Shown here: one piece after another, positions 1 to 6,357 of the stretch
Layout of the letters: each line of letters starts with the position of its first letter
Numbering within the stretch: position 1 is the stretch's first letter
NCBI GenBank assembly: GCA_045617525.1
Contig: JAZLIT010000224.1
Location: forward strand, 1 to 15,082
From: JAZLIT01 sp045617525
GTDB lineage: Bacteria; Bacillota; Bacilli; Bacillales_A; Planococcaceae
DNA length: 15,082 nt
Direction: 5' to 3'
Notes under the pieces: generated by a model
Databases searched by the model: none
The model's input: the letters and a program-made list of their open reading frames with translations, nothing else
Told to the model about the DNA's origin: nothing
Program-made: the position numbers and the translations under genes

Positions 1-33
1 CTAGTATAATAGAATGTAATTATTCAAAATATT

Positions 34-48
34 TACAATTAAATTGTA
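34..48. promoter_or_regulatory. OhrR/MarR-type palindromic operator (candidate)
   Basis: A perfect 15-base palindrome, TACAATT-A-AATTGTA, lies about 125 bases upstream of the broken MFS gene. The same 15 bases recur at 5746-5760. From memory this matches the unit of the Bacillus subtilis OhrR operator, and MarR-family repressors often lie next to MFS exporters. A regulator gene could sit just left of the window. The sequence match is seen; the protein that binds it is inferred. Confidence 0.5.
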
Positions 49-92
49 GCATATTATTATTCATAATTGATGACCATCTTTTTTAGTTTTGA

Positions 93-128
93 ACAACTGT
101 TGTACTTTTCAGGTAAAGTGTGTAGGAT
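93..128 (+). promoter_or_regulatory. Possible sigma-A promoter of the MFS gene with overlapping small palindrome
   Basis: TTGTAC at 100-105 and TAGGAT at 123-128 are 17 bases apart, which fits a weak sigma-A promoter. The -35 overlaps an 11-base palindrome, ACAAC-T-GTTGT (93-103), which could be another operator. Both hexamers deviate from consensus, so this is tentative. Confidence 0.3.
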
Positions 129-172
129 TTTCTAATATCAATGTCTAAAAAGCTGTGAGGAGAGAAATTGCT

Positions 173-1424
173 TTGTTGACTACTTCAGAAATTAATAAAA
201 AATCAATCGCCTTATTAATCATAGGGATTATATTTATCTCCTCTACATTGCGTGCACCACTTACTGCAGTTGGTCCGATCATCTCTTATATAAGAGACGG
301 TCTTGATATCTCAAATGTATTGGCAGGATTCATCACAACTATTCCGTTGCTCGCCTTTGCAATAATATCTCCATTTGCACCTAGAGTAGCACGACGTTTC
401 GGAATGGAAATGACTTTATTTCTAGCTATTTTACTTTTGGCGTTCGGAATTGCCATTAGGTCCACCGGGACTCCCTTTTTCTTATTGTTTGGCACTGCTT
501 TAATCGGAATTGCAATTGCCTTTGGTAATGTATTGATCCCTAGTTTCATCAAGCTTAAGTTCCCTTTACAAATCGGGTTGCTTACAGGTATTTTCACCGT
601 ATCTATGAATCTCTCTGCGGGCATAGGAGCTGGCATTAGTTATCCCATTGCAGAAAATTCGTGGTGAATTTTGTATAGTACTTGCTGGCAGTGAAGCTAA
701 AGAAGAAGGTACATTCCTTGGCTGGCAGGGAGCATTAGGAATCTGGTCTATTTTAGCTGTCATCGCCTGCATGGTTTGGGTACCCCAAATTAACAGGAAG
801 CAGCAAATTGTCCCGGATATACCTGAAGCCCATCCTATAAAAGCCAAATCTATCTTGAAATCTCCTTTAACATGGACTATTACATTATGTATGGGCTTCC
901 AATCCCTTATCTTTTATACAACTGCCGCTTGGATCCCAGAAATATTGCAGACACAAGGAATGGAGGCTGGGAAATCAGGTTGGATGCTATCCACCATGCA
1001 ATTTTCACAGCTTCCAATGACTTTTCTTATACCAATCCTTGCAGGACGGTTGAAGGATCAAAGAATACTAGTCGCAGTATTTTCAATTTGTTATTTGATT
1101 GGGTTTATTGGGTTGTTGTACGGTAGTCTTTCTCTAGCAATACTGTGGATGGTATTCCTAGGATTAGGCGGTGGGGCTTCATTTGGATTAGTAATGATGT
1201 TCTTCTCTCTTCGATCAAGAACACCGATGGAGGCTGCAGACTTATCTGGTGTCGCACAATCTATCGGCTATCTCCTTGCTGCAGTCGGACCAGTATTCTT
1301 TGGGTTTGTTCACGATACGACTGGAAGCTGGGATACTCCAATATTATTATTCATCTTGACAGTTATTCTGCTTTTCTTTGCTGGAATGCATGCTGGAAGA
1401 GATCGGTTTGTATCAGAGGGTTAA
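173..1424 (+). pseudogene. CynX/NimT-like MFS transporter, frameshifted
   Basis: This is a major facilitator exporter/permease of the CynX/NimT type, an inner-membrane protein; the substrate cannot be told. The first part carries the family-like opening STLRAPLTAVGPI followed by hydrophobic helices, then stops at TGA 665-667. The second half continues in another frame, readable from 648 to the stop at 1424, with LGWQGALGIW and six or so further membrane segments. Together they give about 410 residues, close to a full-length 12-helix transporter. The start is probably TTG 173 or TTG 176, behind the GAGGAGAG ribosome site at 157-164; an earlier GTG at 155 lies inside that site. Between IAENS and LGWQG there are about 55 bases that the family does not normally have, enough to explain the +1 shift. 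A sequencing error or a two-piece gene is possible, but a decayed gene is more likely. Confidence 0.8.
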
Positions 1425-1470
1425 TGAAAAGCATGGCAGGATAAGAAAAACAATGGGACAGGGGAAGGAT

Positions 1471-1815
1471 ATGAACAGATTTCAAGAACTGACTTATAAA
1501 GAAAGAGTCAAGCATTATTTAGTAGTAACGGTCATTCTAGCAATAACTATGTTACTGATGCCATACGAATATCCCACCTGGACCCCAGTACTCACGATTG
1601 CTATCATGGCTGGTACCATAATTTATAATCTGTTTAAATGGAATATCCAGACTATAAGCACCGGGAATGCTATTTTAATATACAATACGTTCTTAATGAT
1701 CATTCTCTGTTACTTCGTATTTTTCATCCCGTATAACATTACATTTATGTTTAGTGTGACTTATTTTATCCTTACTATCACTGCTAGCATAATTGATTAC
1801 TTTAGAAAAAGGTGA
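1471..1815 (+). CDS. Small integral membrane protein, unknown function
   Basis: A 114-residue protein with about four hydrophobic segments (roughly residues 18-34, 40-58, 65-85 and 88-108), ending in a basic tail DYFRKR. I do not recognise the family. The start is ATG 1471, behind AGGGGAAGG at 1460-1468; the frame is open further upstream but that part overlaps the end of the MFS gene in a different frame. The gene follows the MFS remnant after 46 bases on the same strand, so the two may have been one transcript. It could be a small accessory membrane protein of that transporter locus, but nothing in the sequence proves it. Confidence 0.7.
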   Translation: MNRFQELTYKERVKHYLVVTVILAITMLLMPYEYPTWTPVLTIAIMAGTIIYNLFKWNIQTISTGNAILIYNTFLMIILCYFVFFIPYNITFMFSVTYFILTITASIIDYFRKR

Positions 1816-1957
1816 TTATATACTGGGGGCCCTCATTGTAGCCCATTTTCTTCCGACTACTTATCATAATTATAAAGTTTAAATAGATAACTTATTCTGG
1901 ATTTTTAATGGTTAAAACTTTTTTAAGTTTTTAATTTCTATACTTTTATTCATAAAG

Positions 1958-1993
1958 AAAGACCATCCGCATTTGAACTGGATGGTCTTTTTT
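1958..1993. terminator. Bidirectional intrinsic terminator
   Basis: A perfect 11-bp stem (AAAGACCATCC at 1958-1968 with GGATGGTCTTT at 1980-1990) has an 11-base loop and runs into T on the plus strand. On the minus strand it is followed by TTTCTTTATG. It lies between convergent genes and probably ends both the membrane-protein transcript and the nitric oxide synthase transcript. Confidence 0.85.
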
Positions 1994-2006
1994 AGAAAAA
2001 TACCTG

Positions 2007-3062
2007 TTAATATGGGTTGGGCTGATAGGAATAATTCGGTGTTATCTTTTCATTGTTATAAGGCTTGTGAAAGATATGGGTTGTTGCAGGTGACATCGGT
2101 GGAATGAGCCAAGTCCAGTTCCCAGTGACGTCTCTCCCTGCATCTCGTTCTATTTCCTCAAACTTTTTAAATTGATGAGCAGCCGTATGATGATCCACGA
2201 TACTCACCCCGTCCTCCTTAAAGGAATATAAAACAGCAGCATTCAGTTCCACCAATGCGCGGTCCTTCCAAAGAGAAGCGTTCGACTTCGTGTTCAAGCC
2301 CATTTGCTCAGCAATGGTAGGCAGCATATTATATCGATATTCATCCGCGAGATTACGTGCACCTATTTCTGTTCCCATATACCAGCCGTTAAACGGAGCA
2401 GCAGCATACGTAATCCCGCCAATATCTAGCTTCATACTGGAAATTATCGGAACGGCATACCATTTTAGCTGTAGATCTGTAAACCAATCCATCTCTGGAT
2501 GTCGGAACGGAACCTCTAAAATATACGAATCCGGAATGTCAAAAACCTTTGGAGGCTGATGATTCACTTGAATGACAAGCGGGAGCACATCAAAGTTTGT
2601 CCCCTTCCCTTTCCAGCCGAGCCCTTCGCATACTTTCGTGAAAGCAAGGGAATCAGAATCTCCAATGACTCCCCCCTCGGTTTCATAGCCAGCATAACGA
2701 ATGAGCTGGTGATTCCAAACACGAACATCTTTCGGAGAAAAAATGGTTATCGTCGGTCTGATTCGTCCGTCGTTTGTAGCGTACTCGATATGGTCAAGCA
2801 ATGCCTTGAAAATGTCTTCTACCCTACATAAATCCCGTTTATCGAAAACAGTCAGGCTTTGCCAAAACAAACGACCAATGCATTTATTGCTGTTCCGCCA
2901 AGCAACTTTAGCCCCGAACTCCAGCTCCTCCGATGTATGTACATATGTGCCACAGCGATTGATTTCATCTTCTATTTCTTCCAGGCGAGCAACCATCTCA
3001 CGTTCCTCTTTACCTGACTCTATGTAATAAAGTCTTATAAATTCCTGCGCTTCAGTTAACAT
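2007..3062 (-). CDS. nos: Nitric oxide synthase oxygenase (bacterial NOS)
   Basis: Oxidises L-arginine to citrulline and nitric oxide using haem and a pterin, in the cytoplasm. Bacterial NOS has only the oxygenase domain and borrows electrons from general flavoproteins; no reductase domain is present here. The 351-residue length is close to the Bacillus protein (about 360). Visible landmarks are WRNSNKCIGR with the haem-ligand Cys at about residue 61, FNGWYMGTEIGARNLAD with the arginine-binding Glu at about 232, DHHTA, and GNWTWLIPP with the conserved Trp at about 316-318. I chose ATG 3062 because GGGAGGGG (3078-3071) sits 8 bases before it; ATG 3068 is only 2 bases away. A longer open frame reaches 3116 but lacks a ribosome site. 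In Bacillus and Staphylococcus, NOS-derived NO protects against oxidative stress and some antibiotics. The gene stands alone, convergent with the preceding unit. Confidence 0.95.
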   Translation of the reverse strand: MLTEAQEFIRLYYIESGKEEREMVARLEEIEDEINRCGTYVHTSEELEFGAKVAWRNSNKCIGRLFWQSLTVFDKRDLCRVEDIFKALLDHIEYATNDGRIRPTITIFSPKDVRVWNHQLIRYAGYETEGGVIGDSDSLAFTKVCEGLGWKGKGTNFDVLPLVIQVNHQPPKVFDIPDSYILEVPFRHPEMDWFTDLQLKWYAVPIISSMKLDIGGITYAAAPFNGWYMGTEIGARNLADEYRYNMLPTIAEQMGLNTKSNASLWKDRALVELNAAVLYSFKEDGVSIVDHHTAAHQFKKFEEIERDAGRDVTGNWTWLIPPMSPATTHIFHKPYNNEKITPNYSYQPNPY

Positions 3063-3070
3063 GATCATAG

Positions 3071-3106
3071 CCCCTCCCACTATCTCTTCCATCTTAGTGG
3101 AAGGGA
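3071..3106 (-). promoter_or_regulatory. Leader hairpin covering the nos Shine-Dalgarno sequence
   Basis: On the transcribed strand, 3106-3095 (TCCCTTCCACTA) pairs with 3082-3071 (TAGTGGGAGGGG) across all 12 positions, two of them G-U, around a 12-base loop. The 3' arm is the ribosome binding site of nos and ends 8 bases before ATG 3062. Such a stem would hide the site from the ribosome unless opened. It could instead be a DNA operator, as the two arms form an imperfect inverted repeat. The pairing is seen; the regulatory role is inferred and assumes the transcript starts upstream of 3106. Confidence 0.55.
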
Positions 3107-3234
3107 GCAGTCCCAAGCAAGTACCTCAGTAGTGGCAGATGTGAGGAATTTATGACACCCCACTTAGGAGAAAAAGAAAAAACTATATACTACCATCTCT
3201 GGAATATGATAAAATCAGATTAACTTCAAAACTC

Positions 3235-3307
3235 GGTCTTGTAGCTCAGTTGGGAGAGCACCACCTCGACAAGGTGGGGGTCGCTGGTTCGAGACCAGTC
3301 GGGACCA
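3235..3307 (+). tRNA. tRNA-Val (anticodon GAC)
   Basis: A complete cloverleaf. The acceptor stem is GGTCTTG (3235-3241) with CGGGACC (3300-3306), including two T-G pairs. The D arm is GCTC/GAGC. The anticodon arm is CCACC-TCGACAA-GGTGG with anticodon GAC at 3268-3270. A five-base variable loop follows, then the T arm GCTGG-TTCGAGA-CCAGT and discriminator A at 3307. CCA is not encoded. A terminator follows at once, so it is a single tRNA unit. The accessory array begins right behind it, as islands often do next to tRNA genes. Confidence 0.95.
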
Positions 3308-3314
3308 TCTAGTC

Positions 3315-3348
3315 AAAAGCCTTTAACCTCAATGGTTTCAGGCTTTTT
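3315..3348 (+). terminator. Intrinsic terminator of tRNA-Val
   Basis: AAAAGCCT (3315-3322) pairs with AGGCTTTT (3340-3347). An inner AACC/GGTT pair extends the hairpin, and a T run follows the stem. Confidence 0.85.
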
Positions 3349-3390
3349 CTAATTCAATTTATTACCTGAAATACATGTGTAAATCCTTCT

Positions 3391-3409
3391 TACGTGACCG
3401 ATACGTGAC
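3391..3409. repeat. Direct repeat TACGTGAC, 11-base spacing
   Basis: TACGTGAC occurs at 3391-3398 and 3402-3409, exactly one helical turn apart, 84 bases after the tRNA gene. Each contains the palindrome ACGT. It could be a protein-binding site or a leftover of an integration module. Confidence 0.4.
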
Positions 3410-3620
3410 GAATTTGTTAAAAACGTGTTTTGGGGTGGTTTTTAGCTTTTTCGGTCTCCGCAGCTTCAGCTCGATTTATCTTCTCTCTCCCTGTCTTATT
3501 TTTATTATTCAAACTTATATTTTTTATTCAAAAGTAATTTATGGTTTTATTCCAAATAAAAAGGCTATGTTAAAGGCTAGGGTTGTTTTTTCTTGAGGGG
3601 ATTTACTTTGTGAAGTGTTA

Positions 3621-3712
3621 CACTTAAACTAACTCGGCAGTTTAGTGCAACAAGGACTTTCGTCAAATTTACAACGCTAAATAAAGAAATGTTACCAAAC
3701 GCCGGTTTGAGG
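3621..3712 (+). repeat. Array intergenic element, copy A (degraded, shortened)
   Basis: It opens with the hairpin CACTtAAACT (3621-3630) / AGTTTAGTG (3639-3647), then reads TTAGTGCAACAAG like copy C. 49 bases after TTAGTG there is a single inverted repeat, CCAAAC-GCCG-GTTTGaGG (3695-3712). The copies between later genes have two inverted repeats with another hairpin between them. Copy A has only one, as if the middle part had been deleted. Confidence 0.55.
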
Positions 3713-3804
3713 ACTTTCTTTTGCTAATACCATAATTTCGAAACTATTATTCTGATTTTTCGTATTAATTAAAGAAGACGAACTAAATGAGGGGGGGTGA
3801 AATT

Positions 3805-4002
3805 GTGAATAAAACCATTTTGACTTCTTTAGTGTTAGGATTTGGAACGATGGCTTTACTCTATATAATTGGCTTTGTTGCTGATATAGATATTCTAATA
3901 TTTAAAGTTACAAATTCAAGTACCGAAGTGGCTTTTCTACCATTAGTCATTGGATTAATAGTTGTATTTATTAGTGGAGGTATTATGAAGTCCAACATTT
4001 AG
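3805..4002 (+). CDS. Small two-helix membrane protein, unknown function
   Basis: A 65-residue protein with two hydrophobic segments (about residues 4-25 and 42-60) joined by a short polar stretch containing DIDILIFKVTNSSTE. I do not recognise it. The start is GTG 3805, behind a very G-rich ribosome site (AGGGGGGGTG, 3790-3799); an upstream ATG at 3787 in the same frame overlaps that site. This is the first complete gene of the array, preceded by intergenic copy A and followed by the short inverted repeat of copy B. A small membrane toxin, immunity or holin-like role would fit its size but is not shown. Confidence 0.6.
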   Translation: MNKTILTSLVLGFGTMALLYIIGFVADIDILIFKVTNSSTEVAFLPLVIGLIVVFISGGIMKSNI

Positions 4003-4086
4003 TATATACATAATGAACTGAACAAAATCTCTCAACTGATGCTTCAAGGGTGCCTTCAGATTTACACTGTTAAGGAAATAAATACA

Positions 4087-4110
4087 CCCAAATCCCGCTT
4101 TGGGAATGTT
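4087..4110. repeat. Array inverted repeat, copy B (gene-upstream type)
   Basis: CCCAAA (4087-4092), six-base loop, TTTGGG (4099-4104), then AATGTTTTT. It is the same design as the inverted repeats at 4809-4826 and 5708-5723 and lies 93 bases before the next start codon. It may double as a terminator for the preceding gene. The TTAGTG element that precedes the other copies is not recognisable in 4003-4086. Confidence 0.6.
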
Positions 4111-4197
4111 TTTAAAGGGATTTAAGAGTATTTTATTGAAAAGTATAGTTAGTAACAACCAAACTATTGAAAATTAACATTTGTAGAGGGAGTAAAT

Positions 4198-4647
4198 ATG
4201 AATAATATAAACGAATTAGAAGAAAGAATTAAGCACATTGAGAAAAAAGTTATACATATTGACAGGCTTGATAGAACAGCTTATGAATTGGAACAAAAGT
4301 TAAATAAAGCAACAGAACTATTAATTAGAATTATTGAGATGAACGAACAGATTGAGAAAAATGATTTAGATTATCTACTTCTAAAATTAAATGTAGATCC
4401 TACGAAATACCATGAAATCCCTTTATTAATCACTAAAACAGGAAGTACGTATAAATATACTGGCGAATATCCAAACTTCTACGAATTCCACCAAAACCTA
4501 ACGGCTACACTTTCTCTTACCGAAGAAGATAAAAAAGACTTTTCAATTGAAGTAACGGAAAACCTGTTAAAAAAATTTATGAAAATTGAATTTGAAGGTA
4601 ACTTTCTATTCTTACCAGTATGTGAAAAAATTCTTTTAACAAAATGA
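4198..4647 (+). CDS. Unknown protein with N-terminal coiled coil
   Basis: A 149-residue, probably cytoplasmic protein with no signal peptide or membrane segment. Residues 1-55 are rich in Glu, Lys, Leu and Ile with heptad-like spacing (INELEERIKHIEKKV, YELEQKLNKATELL), so a coiled coil is likely. The rest is mixed, with YKYTGEYPNFYEFHQNL near the middle. I do not recognise the family. The start ATG 4198 is well supported by AGAGGGAG at 4185-4192. It is the second gene of the array, flanked by copy B upstream and copy C downstream. Its AT content is high and it is Lys/Asn/Ile-rich, like its array neighbours and unlike the conserved genes further right. Confidence 0.7.
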   Translation: MNNINELEERIKHIEKKVIHIDRLDRTAYELEQKLNKATELLIRIIEMNEQIEKNDLDYLLLKLNVDPTKYHEIPLLITKTGSTYKYTGEYPNFYEFHQNLTATLSLTEEDKKDFSIEVTENLLKKFMKIEFEGNFLFLPVCEKILLTK

Positions 4648-4659
4648 TTTGTGTATTGT

Positions 4660-4826
4660 ACTTAAAATAACAGGAGTTTTAGTGCAACAAGAACTAATAA
4701 AGTATACAAAACAAATATAAATAACGTTCCCAAATGACACTTAGGGAACGTTCAATCAAGCAGCCAAGATAATATTAAGATTTTGGCTGCTTTTTATTTA
4801 ATTAAATTCCCAAACATCACTTTGGG
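4660..4826 (+). repeat. Array intergenic element, copy C (complete)
   Basis: Order of parts: a hairpin ACTtAAAA (4660-4667) / TTTTAGT (4677-4683); the conserved stretch from TTAGTG at 4679; inverted repeat 1, AACGTTCCC (4723-4731) / GGGAACGTT (4744-4752); a terminator hairpin (4758-4795); inverted repeat 2, CCCAAA (4809-4814) / TTTGGG (4821-4826) followed by TGCTTTTT. TTCCCAAA occurs as a direct repeat at 4727-4734 and 4807-4814, bracketing the middle hairpin. Confidence 0.65.
4758..4795 (+). terminator. Intrinsic terminator inside copy C
   Basis: AAGCAGCCAA (4758-4767) pairs perfectly with TTGGCTGCTT (4783-4792) and runs into T. It probably ends the transcript of the coiled-coil gene. Confidence 0.8.
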
Positions 4827-4952
4827 TGCTTTTTGATTCGACTAACGTAAACAGTTTAGTGAAAGATTATCACTCAACCGAATTCCATTATCTGCTAAAA
4901 TAGAGAACACCTTATGATTTTAGTTTGGATATATAAATTGAGGGGGAAAACA

Positions 4953-5563
4953 ATGAAGCGATTGCCATTTGAACGTCCAACAGACAAATATATGAAAGAC
5001 TTTTTTCAATCGATGAGCAACTTTGTGCATTGCTAAAAAAACGTAAGGACATTTCAAACAATAACCCAGGTTTTCCACCTGAAGAAGCAATTATAAATTG
5101 GGCTATAAAATACGACCTCTACGAAGATTATTTAAATTCATTGTTCGGGTCTCTGAGATTGGAGGACTTCTTTAAAACTCGTGTTGAACCAACTGGATTT
5201 AGAAAACACTTACCTGTTGTAAAATCAGTTGAAATAAATGAACGTTTTTACTCAGTAACCTCCATTCGGCAGTATGAGAATGCCAGCGTTATACACCTTC
5301 ACGTCGATTGGGATGGTACAAATGAATCACCAATTGACCGTATACATCATCATCGCAATTCGTCGTTTGAATTGTTTTTATTAGGAGAATACGATTGTCG
5401 TGCGGATGGCGTAAGAGGTTCAACAGGAACAAACACATACAATTTCATCGTTTCTCCACCGTTACCGGACAATATTTCAGGACTTGAATTAGTTTTCAGA
5501 GAATATAGCGACACTATTAGGGACAAACCAACAGGTCTTGAGATTGTAATGCATCTAGAGTAA
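4953..5563 (+). pseudogene. Unknown array protein, frameshifted in a T run
   Basis: ATG 4953, behind AGGGGG (4941-4946), opens a reading frame MKRLPFERPTDKY that stops at TAA 5034-5036. The rest of the protein continues in another frame (readable from about 5006) to TAA 5563. The shift falls at six T residues, 5001-5006. With seven T the join reads KDFFSIDEQLCALLKKRK and gives one protein of about 203 residues. I have an impression of intact proteins in Bacillales with this opening and the stretch NNNPGFPP, but cannot name a function. The C-terminal half has HHHRNSS and LGEYDCRADGVRGSTG. The IDEQLCALLKKRK helix faintly resembles chorismate mutase AroQ; I do not rely on it. A sequencing error in the homopolymer is as likely as real decay. 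Confidence 0.7.
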
Positions 5564-5564
5564 T

Positions 5565-5723
5565 TTTCACTAAAGGATAGCTTTAGTGAAAGTAGGATTT
5601 ATAAAGTATACAAAACAAATCTAAAAAACGTTCCCAAATAAAAGTTAGGGAAACAACGCCCCTATTCAATTGAATGGGGGCGTTGGTTGCTTATAATCAG
5701 AATGTCCCCAAACATCGCTTTGG
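5565..5723 (+). repeat. Array intergenic element, copy D (complete)
   Basis: An 11-bp perfect hairpin, TTTCACTAAAG (5565-5575) / CTTTAGTGAAA (5581-5591), opens the element. The conserved stretch from TTAGTG (5583) aligns without gaps to copy C up to CGTTCCC, which starts 46 bases later at 5629. Inverted repeat 1 (GTTCCC at 5630-5635, GGGAA at 5648-5652) has the same 12-base loop length as in copy C. A different middle palindrome follows (5654-5685), then inverted repeat 2, CCAAA-CATCGC-TTTGG (5708-5723). Confidence 0.65.
5654..5685. repeat. 32-base palindrome in copy D
   Basis: CAACGCCCC-T-ATTCAA (5654-5669) pairs with its mirror (5670-5685) at every position apart from one T-G wobble, with no separate loop sequence. 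It stands where copy C has a terminator, but only a weak T tract follows, so its terminator strength is doubtful. Confidence 0.6.
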
Positions 5724-5745
5724 TAGCTTATATTTTCGAATATGT

Positions 5746-5760
5746 TACAATTAAATTGTA
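5746..5760. promoter_or_regulatory. OhrR/MarR-type palindromic operator, second copy
   Basis: The same 15 bases as at 34-48; here the palindrome is one pair longer on each side (5745-5761). It lies between inverted repeat 2 of copy D and the ribosome site of the next gene. Its left arm, TACAAT, could be the -10 of that gene's promoter, although no good -35 is seen. Binding by a repressor here would block transcription. The binding protein is inferred. Confidence 0.45.
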
Positions 5761-5785
5761 AATTATTAGGAGGTTTTGATTCGAA

Positions 5786-6265
5786 ATGACAAAAGAAATT
5801 ATTAACGTGGTTTTACCAATGAAAACATATGATACAACTAAAACGGACTCGTGGACTAAAGAACAATGGCAGGTATATGTTGGAGAAGAAAAGGACCACG
5901 TAGGTATACAATTATTGCTGATGAATGATAACGATTTTTATTTAAAAATAATGGGCATTTACTTTAACGAAGCAACAGAAGAAATGTTTTTTAGTTTTGA
6001 TACACAAAATAAACTTAATCGAAATATAAATATTCAACTCGGTCAATGGAGGGTTGATGATAGTATTTATAATTTATCTCATGAAAAGCCTCAATATTTG
6101 GAGAAATTTTCTGTTGTTAGAGGTTTTCAAAAATGTGTAAAGCGCACGTATTTAGAAGAGTGGGACAAGACTACGATTGAAATAAAAATTTTCGATGTAG
6201 AAACAAATATAATCATTAGAGAGCTTGAATTTCAAATAAATAAGCATTATACACAGATTTTTTAA
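5786..6265 (+). CDS. Unknown cytoplasmic protein, last gene of the array
   Basis: A 159-residue protein with no signal peptide and no membrane segment. Alternating hydrophobic/polar stretches (TTIEIKIFDVETNIIIRELEF near the C terminus) suggest mostly beta strands. I do not recognise the family. The start is ATG 5786; AGGAGG at 5768-5773 is rather far, 12 bases, but no better in-frame start is available. An OhrR-like palindrome overlaps its promoter region, so it may be under a MarR-type repressor, unlike the other array genes. It is followed after 15 bases by copy E of the 3' element and then a strong terminator. Codon use is AT-rich like the other array genes. Confidence 0.65.
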   Translation: MTKEIINVVLPMKTYDTTKTDSWTKEQWQVYVGEEKDHVGIQLLLMNDNDFYLKIMGIYFNEATEEMFFSFDTQNKLNRNINIQLGQWRVDDSIYNLSHEKPQYLEKFSVVRGFQKCVKRTYLEEWDKTTIEIKIFDVETNIIIRELEFQINKHYTQIF

Positions 6266-6280
6266 TAATGTGCATAGCTA

Positions 6281-6351
6281 TTAGTACAACAGAGATTAAT
6301 AACATATACAAAATAAACCTAATAAACGTTCCCAAATGCAAGTTTGGGAAC
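6281..6351 (+). repeat. Array 3' element, copy E (no second inverted repeat)
   Basis: TTAGTACAACAGAG opens the copy. It aligns without gaps to copies C and D, reaching CGTTCCCAAAT at 6327 after the same 46 bases. Inverted repeat 1 here is the most perfect: GTTCCCAAA (6328-6336) / TTTGGGAAC (6343-6351). A terminator follows, but no CCCAAA/TTTGGG repeat comes after it, so this copy seems to close the array. Confidence 0.65.
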
Positions 6352-6357
6352 ACACCA

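Larger units (their letters stand above)
3349..3804. other. Intergenic stretch without a convincing gene
   Basis: It holds an 11-base-spaced direct repeat (3391-3409), a T-rich stretch with no ribosome site, and the degraded copy A of the array's intergenic element (3621-3712). An open frame of 73 codons at 3375-3596 has no Shine-Dalgarno sequence and a composition expected of T-rich non-coding DNA. I take this as a remnant zone at the tRNA-proximal edge of the island. The 3' element at 3642 suggests that a gene once stood upstream of it and has been lost. Confidence 0.5.

Noticed and set aside
3063..3116. Longer N terminus for nitric oxide synthase (start at 3116 or 3092)
   Set aside because: These starts lack ribosome sites. 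The extra codons lie in the leader hairpin, and ATG 3062 has a well-placed GGGAGGGG.
3375..3596. 73-codon open frame after the tRNA gene
   Set aside because: No Shine-Dalgarno sequence, T-rich composition, and it runs into the degraded array element.
4953..5100. Chorismate mutase AroQ domain in the frameshifted array gene
   Set aside because: Only one helix (IDEQLCALLKKRK) is similar, and the catalytic residues and the rest of the fold are not recognisable.
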